A DNA stretch of 64,000 nucleotides from Hyphomicrobiales bacterium 4NK60-0047b (GCA_040367435.1 BAABWY010000002.1:1-64000), one strand, 5' to 3'. Shown: positions 18,609 to 27,212, counted from the stretch's first letter. The notes: generated from the sequence alone by a model not told the origin. Numbers and translations: made by a program.

Positions 18609-18610
18609 CA

Positions 18611-18712
18611 GCGCGGTTGCTAGTGGGCACCTATAGCGCAGCTAAAAAGCGCGGTTGCTAGTGGGCAACCTAAAGCGCAGCTAAAAAGCACGGTTGCTGA
18701 AGAGTAGCCTGA
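18611..18712. repeat. Tandem 38-39 bp palindromic repeat, about 2.6 copies
   Basis: The unit begins GCGCGGTTGCTAGTGGGCA and ends AGCGCAGCTAAAAA. Copies start at 18611, 18649 and about 18688 (partial, diverged). Each carries the hairpin core GGTTGC...GCAACC. It lies directly after the PdeM-like gene; a diverged relative occurs at 26757-26850. Confidence 0.75.
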
Positions 18713-18802
18713 AACATCTCTGAATAATTATGGAAAACTGAAAAATAAGCCCGCCATACAAAGAAGGAGTTCAGCCTACTTCAGGCTAAGTGACATGACG
18801 CC

Positions 18803-18856
18803 AGGGGCGTCCGGCGCGAGTGCCGCCCCTCGGAGGGCCTGCCGCTTTAGCGGCAG
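18803..18856. other. GC-rich double hairpin in intergenic DNA
   Basis: AGGGGCG (18803-18809) pairs with CGCCCCT (18824-18830), and CTGCCGC (18839-18845) with GCGGCAG (18850-18856, TTTA loop). It is strikingly GC-rich for this region. No T run follows. It could be a 3' structure of the minus-strand UbiH gene, a REP-type element or a small RNA. Confidence 0.45.
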
Positions 18857-18894
18857 AATAGCCGTGAGAGAGAGAAGAAAAACACAAACCTTAG

Positions 18895-20157
18895 TTACAA
18901 ACTCTTCCCTTGCATTAACAATGGTACATCCCCATTAACACCGGCCGCTTCTTTTACGAAAAATTCTTTCAAAGGCGGCAACCGATCAACAAGCCGAAGA
19001 CCAAACCCGCGCAGTTCACGCAGCACTGCCTGATCATTTGAAAACAAGCGCTTTAACCCATCCATGGCTAAAGCAGACGCAACCCCATCAAATCGTCTCC
19101 ACTGCTGATAACGCTCCAAAGCCACTTTCCCACCAATATCGAGACCAAGGCGTCTTGTTTCAACGATAACCTCAACCAACGCTGCCACATCCCGCAGCCC
19201 AAGGTTCATTCCCTGCCCAGCAAGAGGGTGCACGCCATGCGCCGCATCACCAATAAGCACCACACGTTCCGCAATAAATGAGCGAGCAAGCACAAGAGAT
19301 AAAGGAAAATGTTGACGCGGGCCTGCTAACTCAGCAGTGCCAAGCTTTGGTGAAAACCTTAAATTCACTTCAGCGATAAAGTCTTCATCAGAAAGGGCGC
19401 ACATGCCGGCTGCTTTGCAACGCTCTTCCGTCCAAACCAAAGACGCCTGATCTCCGGGAAGTGGTAAAATAGCAAATGGACCAGAAGGCAGAAAATGTTG
19501 AACAGCTTTGCCATTATGAGGTTGACTTAAATCAACAGTGACAACAATCCCATCTTGATCATAATCTGATGTAATTGTCTTTATCTCGGCCAATGATCTC
19601 ACCTTAGATCCGCGCCCATCAGCACCAATACATAAAGAGGCAGAAAGAGATACCCCATCATCGAGATGAAGTTGAATATGATCAGGTTTTTGATCAAAAG
19701 TTTTTAGCTGACAACCCTCAAACACCTCAAGCGAAGATGCATCTTGCAAAGCTTTGTAAATAGGAGCCGCTAGCGGCTCATGTTCAATGATATAAGCACC
19801 AACTTTACCCAGTGCAATTTCGCCACTGAAATTGAGGAACACAGGCCGAAACGGGCTATCGAGATCACTATCAGAAATATCAACTTCCTGAATAGGCTGA
19901 GCAAAGGGCTCCATTTCATCCCAAAGCCCAAGAACCTCCAAAATAGCACGCGAACTTTCCGAAAGAGCATAGGCCCGACCAGATGGTTTCTGTTGAGGGT
20001 TTTTCTCAAACTCTGAATAATCTTCAAGTGTGAAACGTTCGATCAAGGCTTGGCGAAAGTTTGAGCCAGAGAATTTGTCAAAACATAATGCCCCAACAGC
20101 CCCAACAAGTCCCCCGCCAACGGTTACAACATCAAATTTTTGATCACCTTTATTCAT
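18895..20157 (-). CDS. UbiH/UbiF/COQ6 family FAD-dependent hydroxylase
   Basis: 420 residues from ATG 20157, preceded by GAAAG; an in-frame TTG 13 codons upstream is less likely. It has the Rossmann FAD site VVTVGGGLVGAVGALCF near the N-terminus, the mid-protein CIGADGRGSKVR motif, and the C-terminal FAD motif VVLIGDAAHGVHPLAGQGMNLGLRD, all typical of aromatic-ring hydroxylases of ubiquinone biosynthesis. It should hydroxylate a membrane-bound polyprenyl-phenol intermediate with NAD(P)H and O2. Which ring position cannot be told from sequence, so no ubi letter is given. Monocistronic and divergent from tesB. Confidence 0.9.
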   Translation of the reverse strand: MNKGDQKFDVVTVGGGLVGAVGALCFDKFSGSNFRQALIERFTLEDYSEFEKNPQQKPSGRAYALSESSRAILEVLGLWDEMEPFAQPIQEVDISDSDLDSPFRPVFLNFSGEIALGKVGAYIIEHEPLAAPIYKALQDASSLEVFEGCQLKTFDQKPDHIQLHLDDGVSLSASLCIGADGRGSKVRSLAEIKTITSDYDQDGIVVTVDLSQPHNGKAVQHFLPSGPFAILPLPGDQASLVWTEERCKAAGMCALSDEDFIAEVNLRFSPKLGTAELAGPRQHFPLSLVLARSFIAERVVLIGDAAHGVHPLAGQGMNLGLRDVAALVEVIVETRRLGLDIGGKVALERYQQWRRFDGVASALAMDGLKRLFSNDQAVLRELRGFGLRLVDRLPPLKEFFVKEAAGVNGDVPLLMQGKSL

Positions 20158-20377
20158 ATCTTTCAGATAGTCCCTTTTTCTACACAGAAGAAACAATCGA
20201 TTGCCAAAAGCAATCTCATATCAAACTATAGTACTATTCAAACCCTCAACTTTATGACAATCTCAAACTATCAGCTAAGCGTTTTGCGTCAAGCATCATC
20301 AATAAAACCCAAAACAACACCCTTTCTAGGGTTTAGACCCCAAACAATAAAAGCGTAAATATCAAAAAGTGAAAAAA

Positions 20378-21235
20378 ATGACCGACCCGAAAAACCTACT
20401 AGAAACAACCCTGAATCTAAAAGAAATCGCCCCATATGAATACAAAGCCCCTTCACATAACCCGGGTTGGAATAGAATTTATGGTGGGCAAGTCATTTCA
20501 CAAGCTATGCTAGCAGGCTCTCTCACGGTTGAAGACAAACTCTGTCATTCTGTACATGCCTATTTTATGCGCCCCGGCAATCCGGATAAATCTGTTGTCT
20601 ATAAAGTGAACCCCATTAGAAATGGTCGCAGCTTTGCAACTCGCACCATAGAAGCTTTTCAAGGAGAAGAAGCCATTTTAACCATGTCCGCGTCATATCA
20701 TAAAGATGAACCGGGCTTTGATCACGCAGATCAAATGGGAAATGCCCCTGACCCGGAAGACCTCCCCTCAATAAAAACCATTTTAGACCATTATGGCGAC
20801 AAAATACCTGAAACAGTACGCACCTATTTTAAAAGAGATCGCCCCTTTGAACTGCGCCCAACAAATGTAGAAAGATATCTCGATCCAAAACCGGAACAAC
20901 CAGAACAATCCTTCTGGATACGCGCACTCATGCCGCTAGATGAACGGCCAACTCTACAACAAGCAGCTCTTGCCTACGCAAGTGATTTCACACTTCTAGA
21001 CACTGCTTTAAAGGCGCACGGGAAATTACTGTTCGACCCTAAAATCATGGTTGCTAGCCTGGACCATGCAATCTGGTTTCACCGCCCCTTCAAAATAAAC
21101 GAATGGTTGCTTTATAAACAAACATCAAGCAATGCAAACGGTGCTCGCGCCCTTTGTCAGGGACAATTTTTCGATCAAAACGGCACCCTCATTGCTTCAA
21201 CGGCTCAAGAAGGACTAACACGCCCAATCGACTAA
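20378..21235 (+). CDS. tesB: Acyl-CoA thioesterase II
   Basis: 285 residues from ATG 20378 (an in-frame GTG lies three codons upstream; neither has a clear ribosome-binding site). It has the double hotdog fold: first half RIYGGQVISQAMLAG and SVHAYFMRPGNP, linker with the charged DEPGFDH region, second half YASDFTLLDTAL and SLDHAIWFHRPF, with the catalytic Asp/Thr/Gln region near the C-terminus (GARALCQGQFFDQNGTLIAS). It hydrolyses medium- and long-chain acyl-CoA. Single gene, ended by a strong terminator. Confidence 0.95.
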   Translation: MTDPKNLLETTLNLKEIAPYEYKAPSHNPGWNRIYGGQVISQAMLAGSLTVEDKLCHSVHAYFMRPGNPDKSVVYKVNPIRNGRSFATRTIEAFQGEEAILTMSASYHKDEPGFDHADQMGNAPDPEDLPSIKTILDHYGDKIPETVRTYFKRDRPFELRPTNVERYLDPKPEQPEQSFWIRALMPLDERPTLQQAALAYASDFTLLDTALKAHGKLLFDPKIMVASLDHAIWFHRPFKINEWLLYKQTSSNANGARALCQGQFFDQNGTLIASTAQEGLTRPID

Positions 21236-21257
21236 AATAGTCCAAAAACAAGAAAGT

Positions 21258-21297
21258 ATAAAAAATAGGCAATAACATATTTAAGCCTATTTTTTAT
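21258..21297 (+). terminator. Intrinsic terminator of tesB
   Basis: A perfect 13-bp stem pairs 21258-21270 with 21285-21297; the right arm contains six consecutive T. Confidence 0.9.
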
Positions 21298-21384
21298 ACA
21301 TAAGAGTTTGTTAACCTATGCCAAAATAATAAGCAATAAATATATTTTCCTTTATTTTCAATGACTTAAAAAAGATGCCTTTTT

Positions 21385-21400
21385 TGGCACGCCCCTTGTA
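21385..21400 (+). promoter_or_regulatory. Sigma-54 promoter of glnK-amtB
   Basis: TGGCAC-N5-TTGTA, a close match to the -24/-12 consensus TGGCAC-N5-TTGCW, lies about 64 bp before the glnK start. It implies RpoN/NtrC control by nitrogen limitation. Confidence 0.85.
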
Positions 21401-21463
21401 ACTGTGAAAACTAGTTGCCCAATTATGGCAGCAATTATCTTAGTCCGAAGATAGGGGGATGAA

Positions 21464-21802
21464 ATGAAACTCATCACAGCAATAATCAAACCTCACAAAC
21501 TAGATACTGTTCGTGAAGCCTTAAGTGCCATTGAGGTTACAGGTCTCACAGTAACTGAGGTTAAAGGTTACGGCCGCCAACGTGGTCAAAGTGAAATTTA
21601 TCGTGGCGCTGAATACAGCGTTAACTTTGTTCCAAAACTCAAACTAGAAATTGCCGTTGAAGCAGCACGGGTTGAACCAATCATTGAAGCGGTCAAAACA
21701 GCTGCTGGTTCTGGCGAAATCGGTGATGGAAAAATCTTCGTAACGTCGCTCGAACAAGCCGTGCGTATCCGCACAGGTGAAACGAACGAAAACGCGCTTT
21801 AA
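21464..21802 (+). CDS. glnK: PII signal-transduction protein GlnK
   Basis: 112 residues. Typical PII sequence: MKLITAIIKPHKLDTVREAL, T-loop with Tyr51 in YRGAEYSVNF (the uridylylation site), and the ATP/2-oxoglutarate-binding GEIGDGKIFV segment. It senses 2-oxoglutarate and ATP/ADP and plugs the ammonium channel made by the next gene, which starts 21 bp downstream. Linkage to amtB identifies it as the GlnK paralogue. A sigma-54 promoter precedes it. Confidence 0.96.
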   Translation: MKLITAIIKPHKLDTVREALSAIEVTGLTVTEVKGYGRQRGQSEIYRGAEYSVNFVPKLKLEIAVEAARVEPIIEAVKTAAGSGEIGDGKIFVTSLEQAVRIRTGETNENAL

Positions 21803-21823
21803 AAAATACAGGATAGTAAAATA

Positions 21824-23125
21824 ATGTCACAGGTAAAAAAACTATTAGCTCTGGGGTTAGCTATTGCGACAGTCGCTATAGCTACTCCAGCATTGGCAGA
21901 GGAAGCAGCAAAAGCGGCTCCAAAAGCTGATCCAGCATTTCTTTTTAACACTCTTTTATTTCTAATTGGCGGCATCCTCGTTGTATGGATGGCGGCCGGT
22001 TTTGCAATGCTGGAAGCCGGCATGGTTCAAACCAAAAACGTTTCCATGCAATGCACTAAAAACATCGCACTTTATGCTATTGCCGGCCTCGTCTTCTGGC
22101 TTGTTGGCTACAACGTCATGTATGAAGGTGTTGATGGTGGCTACATCGGCTCATTCCTTCCAAAAGACATTCCTGTCCCAGACAAAGATTCAGGCGACTA
22201 CGCAACGTCATCTGACTGGTTCTTCCAAATGGCATTCTGTGCAACAGCTGCGTCTATCGTTTCTGGCACATTAGCTGAGCGCATCAAGCTTTGGCCTTTC
22301 CTAATTTTCGTAGCAATCCTTTGCGGCATCATCTACCCAATCGTTGGCGCATGGACTTGGGGCGCAGGCTTCTTGAACAAAATGGGTTTCCTAGATTTTG
22401 CTGGTTCTTCAATCGTTCACTCAACAGGCGGTTGGGCCGCGCTAGCTGGTGCTCTCATTCTCGGTGCTCGTCGTGCTAAGTTCCATGATGGCATCATCAC
22501 ACCATTACCAGGCTCAAACATGCCGCTAGCTACATTAGGTACATTCATCCTATGGCTCGGTTGGTTCGGCTTTAATGGCGCATCACAACTAGCTTTCGCA
22601 ACAAATATTGATGCATCTGCAGTTTCAAACATCTTTGTAAATACAAACTTAGCTGCTGCTGCTGGTGTCCTAGTTGCCATCGTCTTATCACAACTTCTAT
22701 ATGGCAAAGTAGACCTAACATTCGCGCTAAACGGCGCACTAGCCGGTCTTGTAGCTATTACAGCAGAACCTCTAACACCATCTCCAACAATGGCAATCGC
22801 AATTGGTGCAATTGGTGGTGCAATCGTAGTCTTCACTGTTCCACTTCTTGATAAACTAAGAATTGATGACGTGGTTGGCGCGATCCCTGTTCACCTATTT
22901 GCAGGTATCTGGGGCACAATGGCTGTTCCACTAACAAACACTGACGCAAGCTTTGCAACACAGGCAATCGGTGTTGGCGCAATTGGCGCAATGGTGTTCA
23001 CAGTCAGCCTAGTACTTTGGGTAATCCTGAAGTTCACAATCGGCATTCGCTGCACACCAGAACAAGAGCAAAAAGGTCTCGATATCACAGAAATCGGCCT
23101 GGAAGCCTATCCAGAATTCAAATAA
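21824..23125 (+). CDS. amtB: Ammonium transporter AmtB
   Basis: 433 residues with a cleavable signal peptide (about 1-25, ending TPALAEE) and eleven predicted membrane helices. It carries the AmtB signatures WMAAGFAMLEAGMVQTKN, GTLAERIKL, the first pore histidine in HSTGGWAALAGALILGARR, LGWFGFNGAS and the second in PVHLFAGIWGTMAVP. It conducts ammonium across the inner membrane and is gated by GlnK, encoded just upstream in the same operon. A strong terminator at 23160 ends the unit. Confidence 0.96.
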   Translation: MSQVKKLLALGLAIATVAIATPALAEEAAKAAPKADPAFLFNTLLFLIGGILVVWMAAGFAMLEAGMVQTKNVSMQCTKNIALYAIAGLVFWLVGYNVMYEGVDGGYIGSFLPKDIPVPDKDSGDYATSSDWFFQMAFCATAASIVSGTLAERIKLWPFLIFVAILCGIIYPIVGAWTWGAGFLNKMGFLDFAGSSIVHSTGGWAALAGALILGARRAKFHDGIITPLPGSNMPLATLGTFILWLGWFGFNGASQLAFATNIDASAVSNIFVNTNLAAAAGVLVAIVLSQLLYGKVDLTFALNGALAGLVAITAEPLTPSPTMAIAIGAIGGAIVVFTVPLLDKLRIDDVVGAIPVHLFAGIWGTMAVPLTNTDASFATQAIGVGAIGAMVFTVSLVLWVILKFTIGIRCTPEQEQKGLDITEIGLEAYPEFK

Positions 23126-23159
23126 TACATTTGAATTTATGACACCTCCCAAAACAATG

Positions 23160-23192
23160 AATATGGGGACCGCAAGGTCCCCATATTTTTTA
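23160..23192 (+). terminator. Intrinsic terminator of glnK-amtB
   Basis: A 12-bp stem (23160-23171 with 23176-23187) with a GCAA loop, followed by T residues. Confidence 0.93.
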
Positions 23193-23406
23193 TTCCTCCC
23201 TTTTACGCCCACCCTTAAAACACAAACCAACATTTTTAAAAGATGAATAGCGGCCCGATAAACGCAAAATGCAAAAATCACAATATGCACAATATTTATG
23301 CATTGCTTATTTTTTACGCCCAATAAATAGGCAAATACAAAAAGCACAAAAAAAGGGCAAATGCCTAATCTATTGATTCAATTGCTTAAATTTAATGCAC
23401 AGATCT

Positions 23407-23422
23407 TGGCACGCCCTTTGAA
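23407..23422 (+). promoter_or_regulatory. Sigma-54 promoter of the second amtB
   Basis: TGGCAC-N5-TTGAA lies 57 bp before the start at 23479. It closely mirrors the glnK promoter (TGGCACGCCC shared), so both transporters are probably in one nitrogen-limitation regulon. Confidence 0.85.
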
Positions 23423-23478
23423 ACAGCTACATCCTATTGAAATTATAGAAAAAAATATTTTAAGGGGATTCTGGATAG

Positions 23479-24711
23479 ATGAACAATTTATCAACAGGTG
23501 GCGATTTATTCTTCGTCCTAATGGGGGCAATACTTGTTTTTGCCATGCACGCAGGTTTTGCATTCCTGGAAGTAGGAACAGTGCGTCACAAAAATCAGGT
23601 CAATGCTTTGGTCAAAATCCTGGTTGATTTTGCCCTTTCAACAATAGCCTATTTTTTCATTGGCTATTTCATTGCCTACGGCACACACTTCCTAGTAGAT
23701 GCAACAGTCCTATCAGGAACAGCCGAAGGGTCTTCGTTTGAACCACAAGGGCTCACCCTTGTTAAATTTTTCTTCCTGGCAACATTTGCAGCAGCTATCC
23801 CAGCCATTATTTCAGGCGGCATCGCTGAACGAGCAAAGTTCTTACCACAATGCCTAGCAACCCTTGCCCTTGTCTCCCTCATCTATCCTTTCTTTGAAGG
23901 TATGATCTGGAATGGCAATTTTGGTTTAAACGACTGGATGGAAGCAAACCTAGGCGCTCCATTCCATGACTTTGCTGGCTCAATTGTCGTGCATGGGGTC
24001 GGTGGCTGGATTGCCCTAGCAGCAGTTATCTTGCTTGGCGCCAGAGAAGGCCGCTATTCAAAAACTGGCCAAACAATCGGCATCCCACCTTCATCTATCC
24101 CATGGTTAGCACTTGGTTCTTGGCTTCTGTGCGTAGGCTGGTTTGGCTTTAACGTGATGACCGCTGGTTCATTAAAAGCGGCTTCCGGTCTCGTTGCTAT
24201 GAACTCTCTCATGGCTATGGTTGGCGGCATCATCGCTGCATTACTAGCTGGCCGCAATGACCCTGGCTTCGTACATAATGGCGCACTTGCAGGTCTCGTT
24301 GCTGTTTGTGCTGGTTCAGACATCATGCACCCGGTAGGTAGCCTCGTCACAGGTGCCGTAGCTGGTGGGCTATTTGTCATCATGTTTGGATATTGCCAAA
24401 ACAAATTAAAAATCGACGACGTCCTCGGCGTTTGGCCTCTTCACGGCCTATGCGGTCTTTGGGGCGGTATCGCAGCTGGTATCTTCGGCTTAACCTCTCT
24501 TGGCGGCCTTGGCGGCGTGACATTCTTGAGCCAACTATTTGGAAGCTTACTTGGTTGTGCCTACGCATTCATTGCTGGCTTAATTGTTTATGGCATCTTA
24601 AAAGCCGTAACGGGCATTCGCCTCACCAAAGAAGAAGAAATCAAAGGTGCTGACTTAGCTATTCATAAAATCAGCGCAAACCCAGAACAAGAATTTGTTG
24701 GTGGTCGCTAA
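23479..24711 (+). CDS. Second ammonium transporter (Amt family)
   Basis: 410 residues, without the cleavable signal seen in the first AmtB. Signatures are MHAGFAFLEVGTVRHKNQVNALVK, GGIAERAKFL, the pore histidines in HGVGGWIALAAVILLGARE and WPLHGLCGLWGGIAAGI, and VGWFGFNVMTAGS. It is a diverged paralogue of the upstream gene, with its own sigma-54 promoter and terminator and no PII partner. Some such separate Amt proteins act as ammonium sensors or low-affinity backups; here function is inferred only from family. Confidence 0.94.
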   Translation: MNNLSTGGDLFFVLMGAILVFAMHAGFAFLEVGTVRHKNQVNALVKILVDFALSTIAYFFIGYFIAYGTHFLVDATVLSGTAEGSSFEPQGLTLVKFFFLATFAAAIPAIISGGIAERAKFLPQCLATLALVSLIYPFFEGMIWNGNFGLNDWMEANLGAPFHDFAGSIVVHGVGGWIALAAVILLGAREGRYSKTGQTIGIPPSSIPWLALGSWLLCVGWFGFNVMTAGSLKAASGLVAMNSLMAMVGGIIAALLAGRNDPGFVHNGALAGLVAVCAGSDIMHPVGSLVTGAVAGGLFVIMFGYCQNKLKIDDVLGVWPLHGLCGLWGGIAAGIFGLTSLGGLGGVTFLSQLFGSLLGCAYAFIAGLIVYGILKAVTGIRLTKEEEIKGADLAIHKISANPEQEFVGGR

Positions 24712-24732
24712 TCGGACCAACAATCAAAAAAC

Positions 24733-24769
24733 AAAAAAGCCATCTGAAAATTTCAGATGGCTTTTTTCT
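24733..24769. terminator. Bidirectional intrinsic terminator
   Basis: A 17-bp stem (24733-24749 with 24751-24767) flanked by A and T runs, between the convergent amt and MOSC genes. Confidence 0.92.
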
Positions 24770-24795
24770 TATTTAATTACAAATTAAGACATCCA

Positions 24796-25506
24796 TCAAG
24801 TTTCCGGCCCATCTAACCTCGGTGCCCAATCTTCCACATTACCTTTTGTTAATCTCCGCTCCGCCAATCTCCGCCAATTAGGAGCTAAAAAAGGCAAATC
24901 TTGCAACTCACTCAATGCTGCAAAATTTTTTACATCGACATAAAGCAAATTCGTCACACGCCCTAAAGTCCATTCCGGCGCCAGCCGCTCTTTTAAACAC
25001 AAACAGTCTCCAGCACCAACCACCCCCTCCTTAAGCACACGGTAATACCATCCTGTGCGCCCCGTTTTCTGCACTTGCCTCGCCATCAAAGAAACACCAA
25101 AACGTTCATTCAATTTCCAGCAGGGTTGCCGCCCTTGAGAAATTTGAACAACACCGGTTCCTAATTGAAATATATCACCAAGACACACCTCTTTTTCAGT
25201 TAAACCAACCGTAGAAATGTTCTCACCAAAAGCACCAGCCTTTTTCAAAGGTGGCCCACAATAATCAACTCCCTCTTTTAAAAGGTCATCTGTCCAAAAT
25301 TTATAATGATCAAACGGATAATGGTGAATGGCCTTCTCAACCCCGCCATGCAATCGCAGATCACTCTGCTCATCGCCGTTCAAACCAAATTTACCAAAGG
25401 CAAGCAGACCCTTAACAGGAGATTTATCAATAGCACTAGATGCACGGCGCGCTCCCAAAGGCTTAACACGCCCCGTTAAAACAGCTGTTATCTCAAATCG
25501 CTCCAT
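24796..25506 (-). CDS. MOSC-domain protein (YiiM-like)
   Basis: 236 residues from ATG 25506 (GGTG about ten bases upstream; a TTG nine codons earlier is less likely). The MOSC core includes LRLHGGVEKAIHHYP, GAFGENISTVGLTE, the conserved cysteine in QGRQPCWKLNERFG and GRTGWYYRVLKEG. A C-terminal helical tail (APNWRRLAERRL) is the 3-alpha domain of YiiM proteins. YiiM-type proteins bind molybdenum cofactor and reduce N-hydroxylated compounds with a redox partner. No partner gene lies here. Confidence 0.88.
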   Translation of the reverse strand: MERFEITAVLTGRVKPLGARRASSAIDKSPVKGLLAFGKFGLNGDEQSDLRLHGGVEKAIHHYPFDHYKFWTDDLLKEGVDYCGPPLKKAGAFGENISTVGLTEKEVCLGDIFQLGTGVVQISQGRQPCWKLNERFGVSLMARQVQKTGRTGWYYRVLKEGVVGAGDCLCLKERLAPEWTLGRVTNLLYVDVKNFAALSELQDLPFLAPNWRRLAERRLTKGNVEDWAPRLDGPET

Positions 25507-25666
25507 AAATTCACCAACTATAAGCCACTCCAAATTAGATGCATTTATAAAGCATAATAAAACAATAGAAAGAACATAATTGCCTCAGATGACAAGAAAC
25601 TCTATAAACAAAAAGTGCCACTCGGCAGAAGTAACTCAGTGCATTTAAAAATAGGGAACGCACCCA

Positions 25667-26107
25667 ATGAGCATCATGCTATCAATCGACTATCCAGCCA
25701 TTAGCGCCGAAAAAGGCAATGCCATTAAAGATGAATTACAACGCCAAGACATCTTAGGGGATTTTGGACCCGGCCTTGGCATTCTCAGCACACTTCTGGG
25801 TAAGAAAAAACCAGATATGACATGGTGCAATATAATCGAGCCAAACTGGTTTGAAGGAAATTATGATGGCTCTGCTGACCGCGTCCCATTAACTGAAGAC
25901 GGTATGAACAAATTAAATACAGCTGTTCAAGTCATCTATAATGTTGCTAGCGGCCCCATCACCGTCCTCTGTCACAGATATAATGAAAACCCTAGAGGTC
26001 AAAAAGAACTCAACATCCAAGAGTTCAATACAATGCTTCATGCCGAAGGTCTGCCATATCGCACATTAATCGTTCTAGACAGACGCCTCGCTGATCGCAG
26101 CGATTAA
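25667..26107 (+). CDS. Hypothetical protein
   Basis: 146 residues, unrecognised. It has no signal peptide or membrane segment and looks cytosolic and compact, with two conserved-looking stretches: LGDFGPGLGILSTLLG near residue 30-45 and WCNIIEPNWFEGNYDG near 53-68. AGGGAA upstream supports the ATG at 25667. It precedes pyrE by 60 bp on the same strand and may be co-transcribed with it, but nothing links it to pyrimidine metabolism. Confidence 0.7.
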   Translation: MSIMLSIDYPAISAEKGNAIKDELQRQDILGDFGPGLGILSTLLGKKKPDMTWCNIIEPNWFEGNYDGSADRVPLTEDGMNKLNTAVQVIYNVASGPITVLCHRYNENPRGQKELNIQEFNTMLHAEGLPYRTLIVLDRRLADRSD

Positions 26108-26167
26108 CATCAAAAAGCTTAAAATCACCAATTTAATATATCTACAGAAATACCGAAAAGAGCAAAA

Positions 26168-26755
26168 ATGACGAATAATTTAATGCATCTCAGCAGCGAA
26201 GAAATGCAGCAAAACCTCATCTCAATAATTAAAGAAAAAAGCTTTCAAAAAGGTGAGACCATCAAACTAGCTTCCGGTAAAAGTTCATCTCATTATTTTA
26301 ATATGAAACCAACCATGTTAGACCCTGTTGGCTCTGTATTAATTGCCAATTTAATGTTGGATGAGGTGATATCATTTGGCAAAAAATTTGACGCCATTGG
26401 CGGTGTTGAGCTTGGTGCCGTTCCCATCGCTTCCTTTATCGCTCCCATTTCACAATTAAGAGGCGAACCGGTGAAAGCCTACATGATTCGCAAAAAACCA
26501 AAAGATCACGGCACAGCAAGTCTTGTCGAAGGACTGACCAAAAATGAAACTCTTGACGGCCAAAACATCGTCATTGTGGAAGATGTCACGACAACAGGCG
26601 GTTCTGCCCTCAAAGCGATAGCAGCTTGCAGAAAAGAAGGCGCGAATATTGAGCACATCATCACAATCGTCGATCGAGAAGAAGGAGCAACAGACGCCTT
26701 CAAAAAAGAAGGCATCCAATTAACAAGCCTTTTTAACGCCTCAGATTTTCTCTAA
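26168..26755 (+). CDS. pyrE: Orotate phosphoribosyltransferase
   Basis: 195 residues. It transfers orotate onto PRPP to form OMP. Motifs are LASGKSSSHYFNMKP at the N-terminus, the flexible catalytic loop region MIRKKPKDHGTAS, and the PRPP-binding IVIVEDVTTTGGSALKAI. Length and order match bacterial PyrE. The pathway partner pyrD is 12 kb away. A diverged palindromic repeat starts right after the stop. Confidence 0.95.
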   Translation: MTNNLMHLSSEEMQQNLISIIKEKSFQKGETIKLASGKSSSHYFNMKPTMLDPVGSVLIANLMLDEVISFGKKFDAIGGVELGAVPIASFIAPISQLRGEPVKAYMIRKKPKDHGTASLVEGLTKNETLDGQNIVIVEDVTTTGGSALKAIAACRKEGANIEHIITIVDREEGATDAFKKEGIQLTSLFNASDFL

Positions 26756-26756
26756 A

Positions 26757-26850
26757 GCGCAATTGCTAATTGCGGATGCAGCCCTGGTTGCTGGTGCGCA
26801 ACCTGAGGGGCATTAAAAGAGCGGGCATCTATAGCTCAAGAAAAACAACC
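26757..26850. repeat. Diverged copy of the intergenic palindromic repeat
   Basis: It contains GGTTGCTGGTGCGCAACC (hairpin core), GGGCATTAAAAGAGCGGGCA and TATAGCTCAAGAAAAA, parallel to the units at 18611-18712. It sits at the same kind of position, immediately after a stop codon. Confidence 0.5.
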
Positions 26851-26888
26851 TGAAGGAGCAATATAAAGCTCAACTTAAGAATCTAGCG

Positions 26889-27212
26889 CTAGCTCTGTTT
26901 ATTACCAAGGGGATTATGCTTCAAAATTAAATCAGCCATAATTCCCTTGCGCTCAGAAACATTTTCATTCATCAAAATATGAATTTGGGTTGGTTTATAT
27001 TCGCTGATAATTTCATCAGAGATCGGGTTTTGCCGAACCAAATCCATACGATTTGTTTGGTTCACATAAACCAATGAAACGTCATCAACAGACAAAGCCC
27101 GCACATAAAGAAAAATAGCGCCCATCGCATCAAATTTTTGATTCAAGCGATAAACCCAAAATTCGTGAGTTCGTCCTGAAGCTCCCAGCCAATCATATAA
27201 GTCAGATTCCAT
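26889..27212 (-). CDS. Small protein related to a GIY-YIG-like family, degenerate
   Basis: 107 residues from ATG 27212, which has an excellent AAGGGGG ribosome-binding site; a TTG nine codons upstream lacks one. The order of elements, THEFWVYRLNQKFDAMGAIFLYVRA then SLVYVNQTNRMD and a C-terminal ILMNENVSERKGIMADLILKHNPLGN, recalls alphaproteobacterial GIY-YIG-like proteins (VYIGQTxDLxxR, then EEADLIxxxNPPCN). The GIY/YIG positions here read IFL and VYVNQT, and the spacing to the C-terminal motif looks short, so nuclease activity is unlikely. Assignment is from recall only. Confidence 0.5.
   Translation of the reverse strand: MESDLYDWLGASGRTHEFWVYRLNQKFDAMGAIFLYVRALSVDDVSLVYVNQTNRMDLVRQNPISDEIISEYKPTQIHILMNENVSERKGIMADLILKHNPLGNKQS

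Noticed and set aside
18611-18712. CRISPR array
   Set aside because: The units abut without unique spacers and are 38-39 bp palindromic repeats, unlike a repeat-spacer structure; no cas genes nearby.
20158-20196. TTG-initiated N-terminal extension of the UbiH-type hydroxylase
   Set aside because: The ATG at 20157 has a GAAAG site and sits at the usual distance from the FAD-binding motif; the extension looks non-native.
23009-23347. Minus-strand frame of 112 codons over the end of amtB and its terminator
   Set aside because: It overlaps the amtB coding end, a perfect terminator and the upstream region of the second amt; composition is not protein-like.
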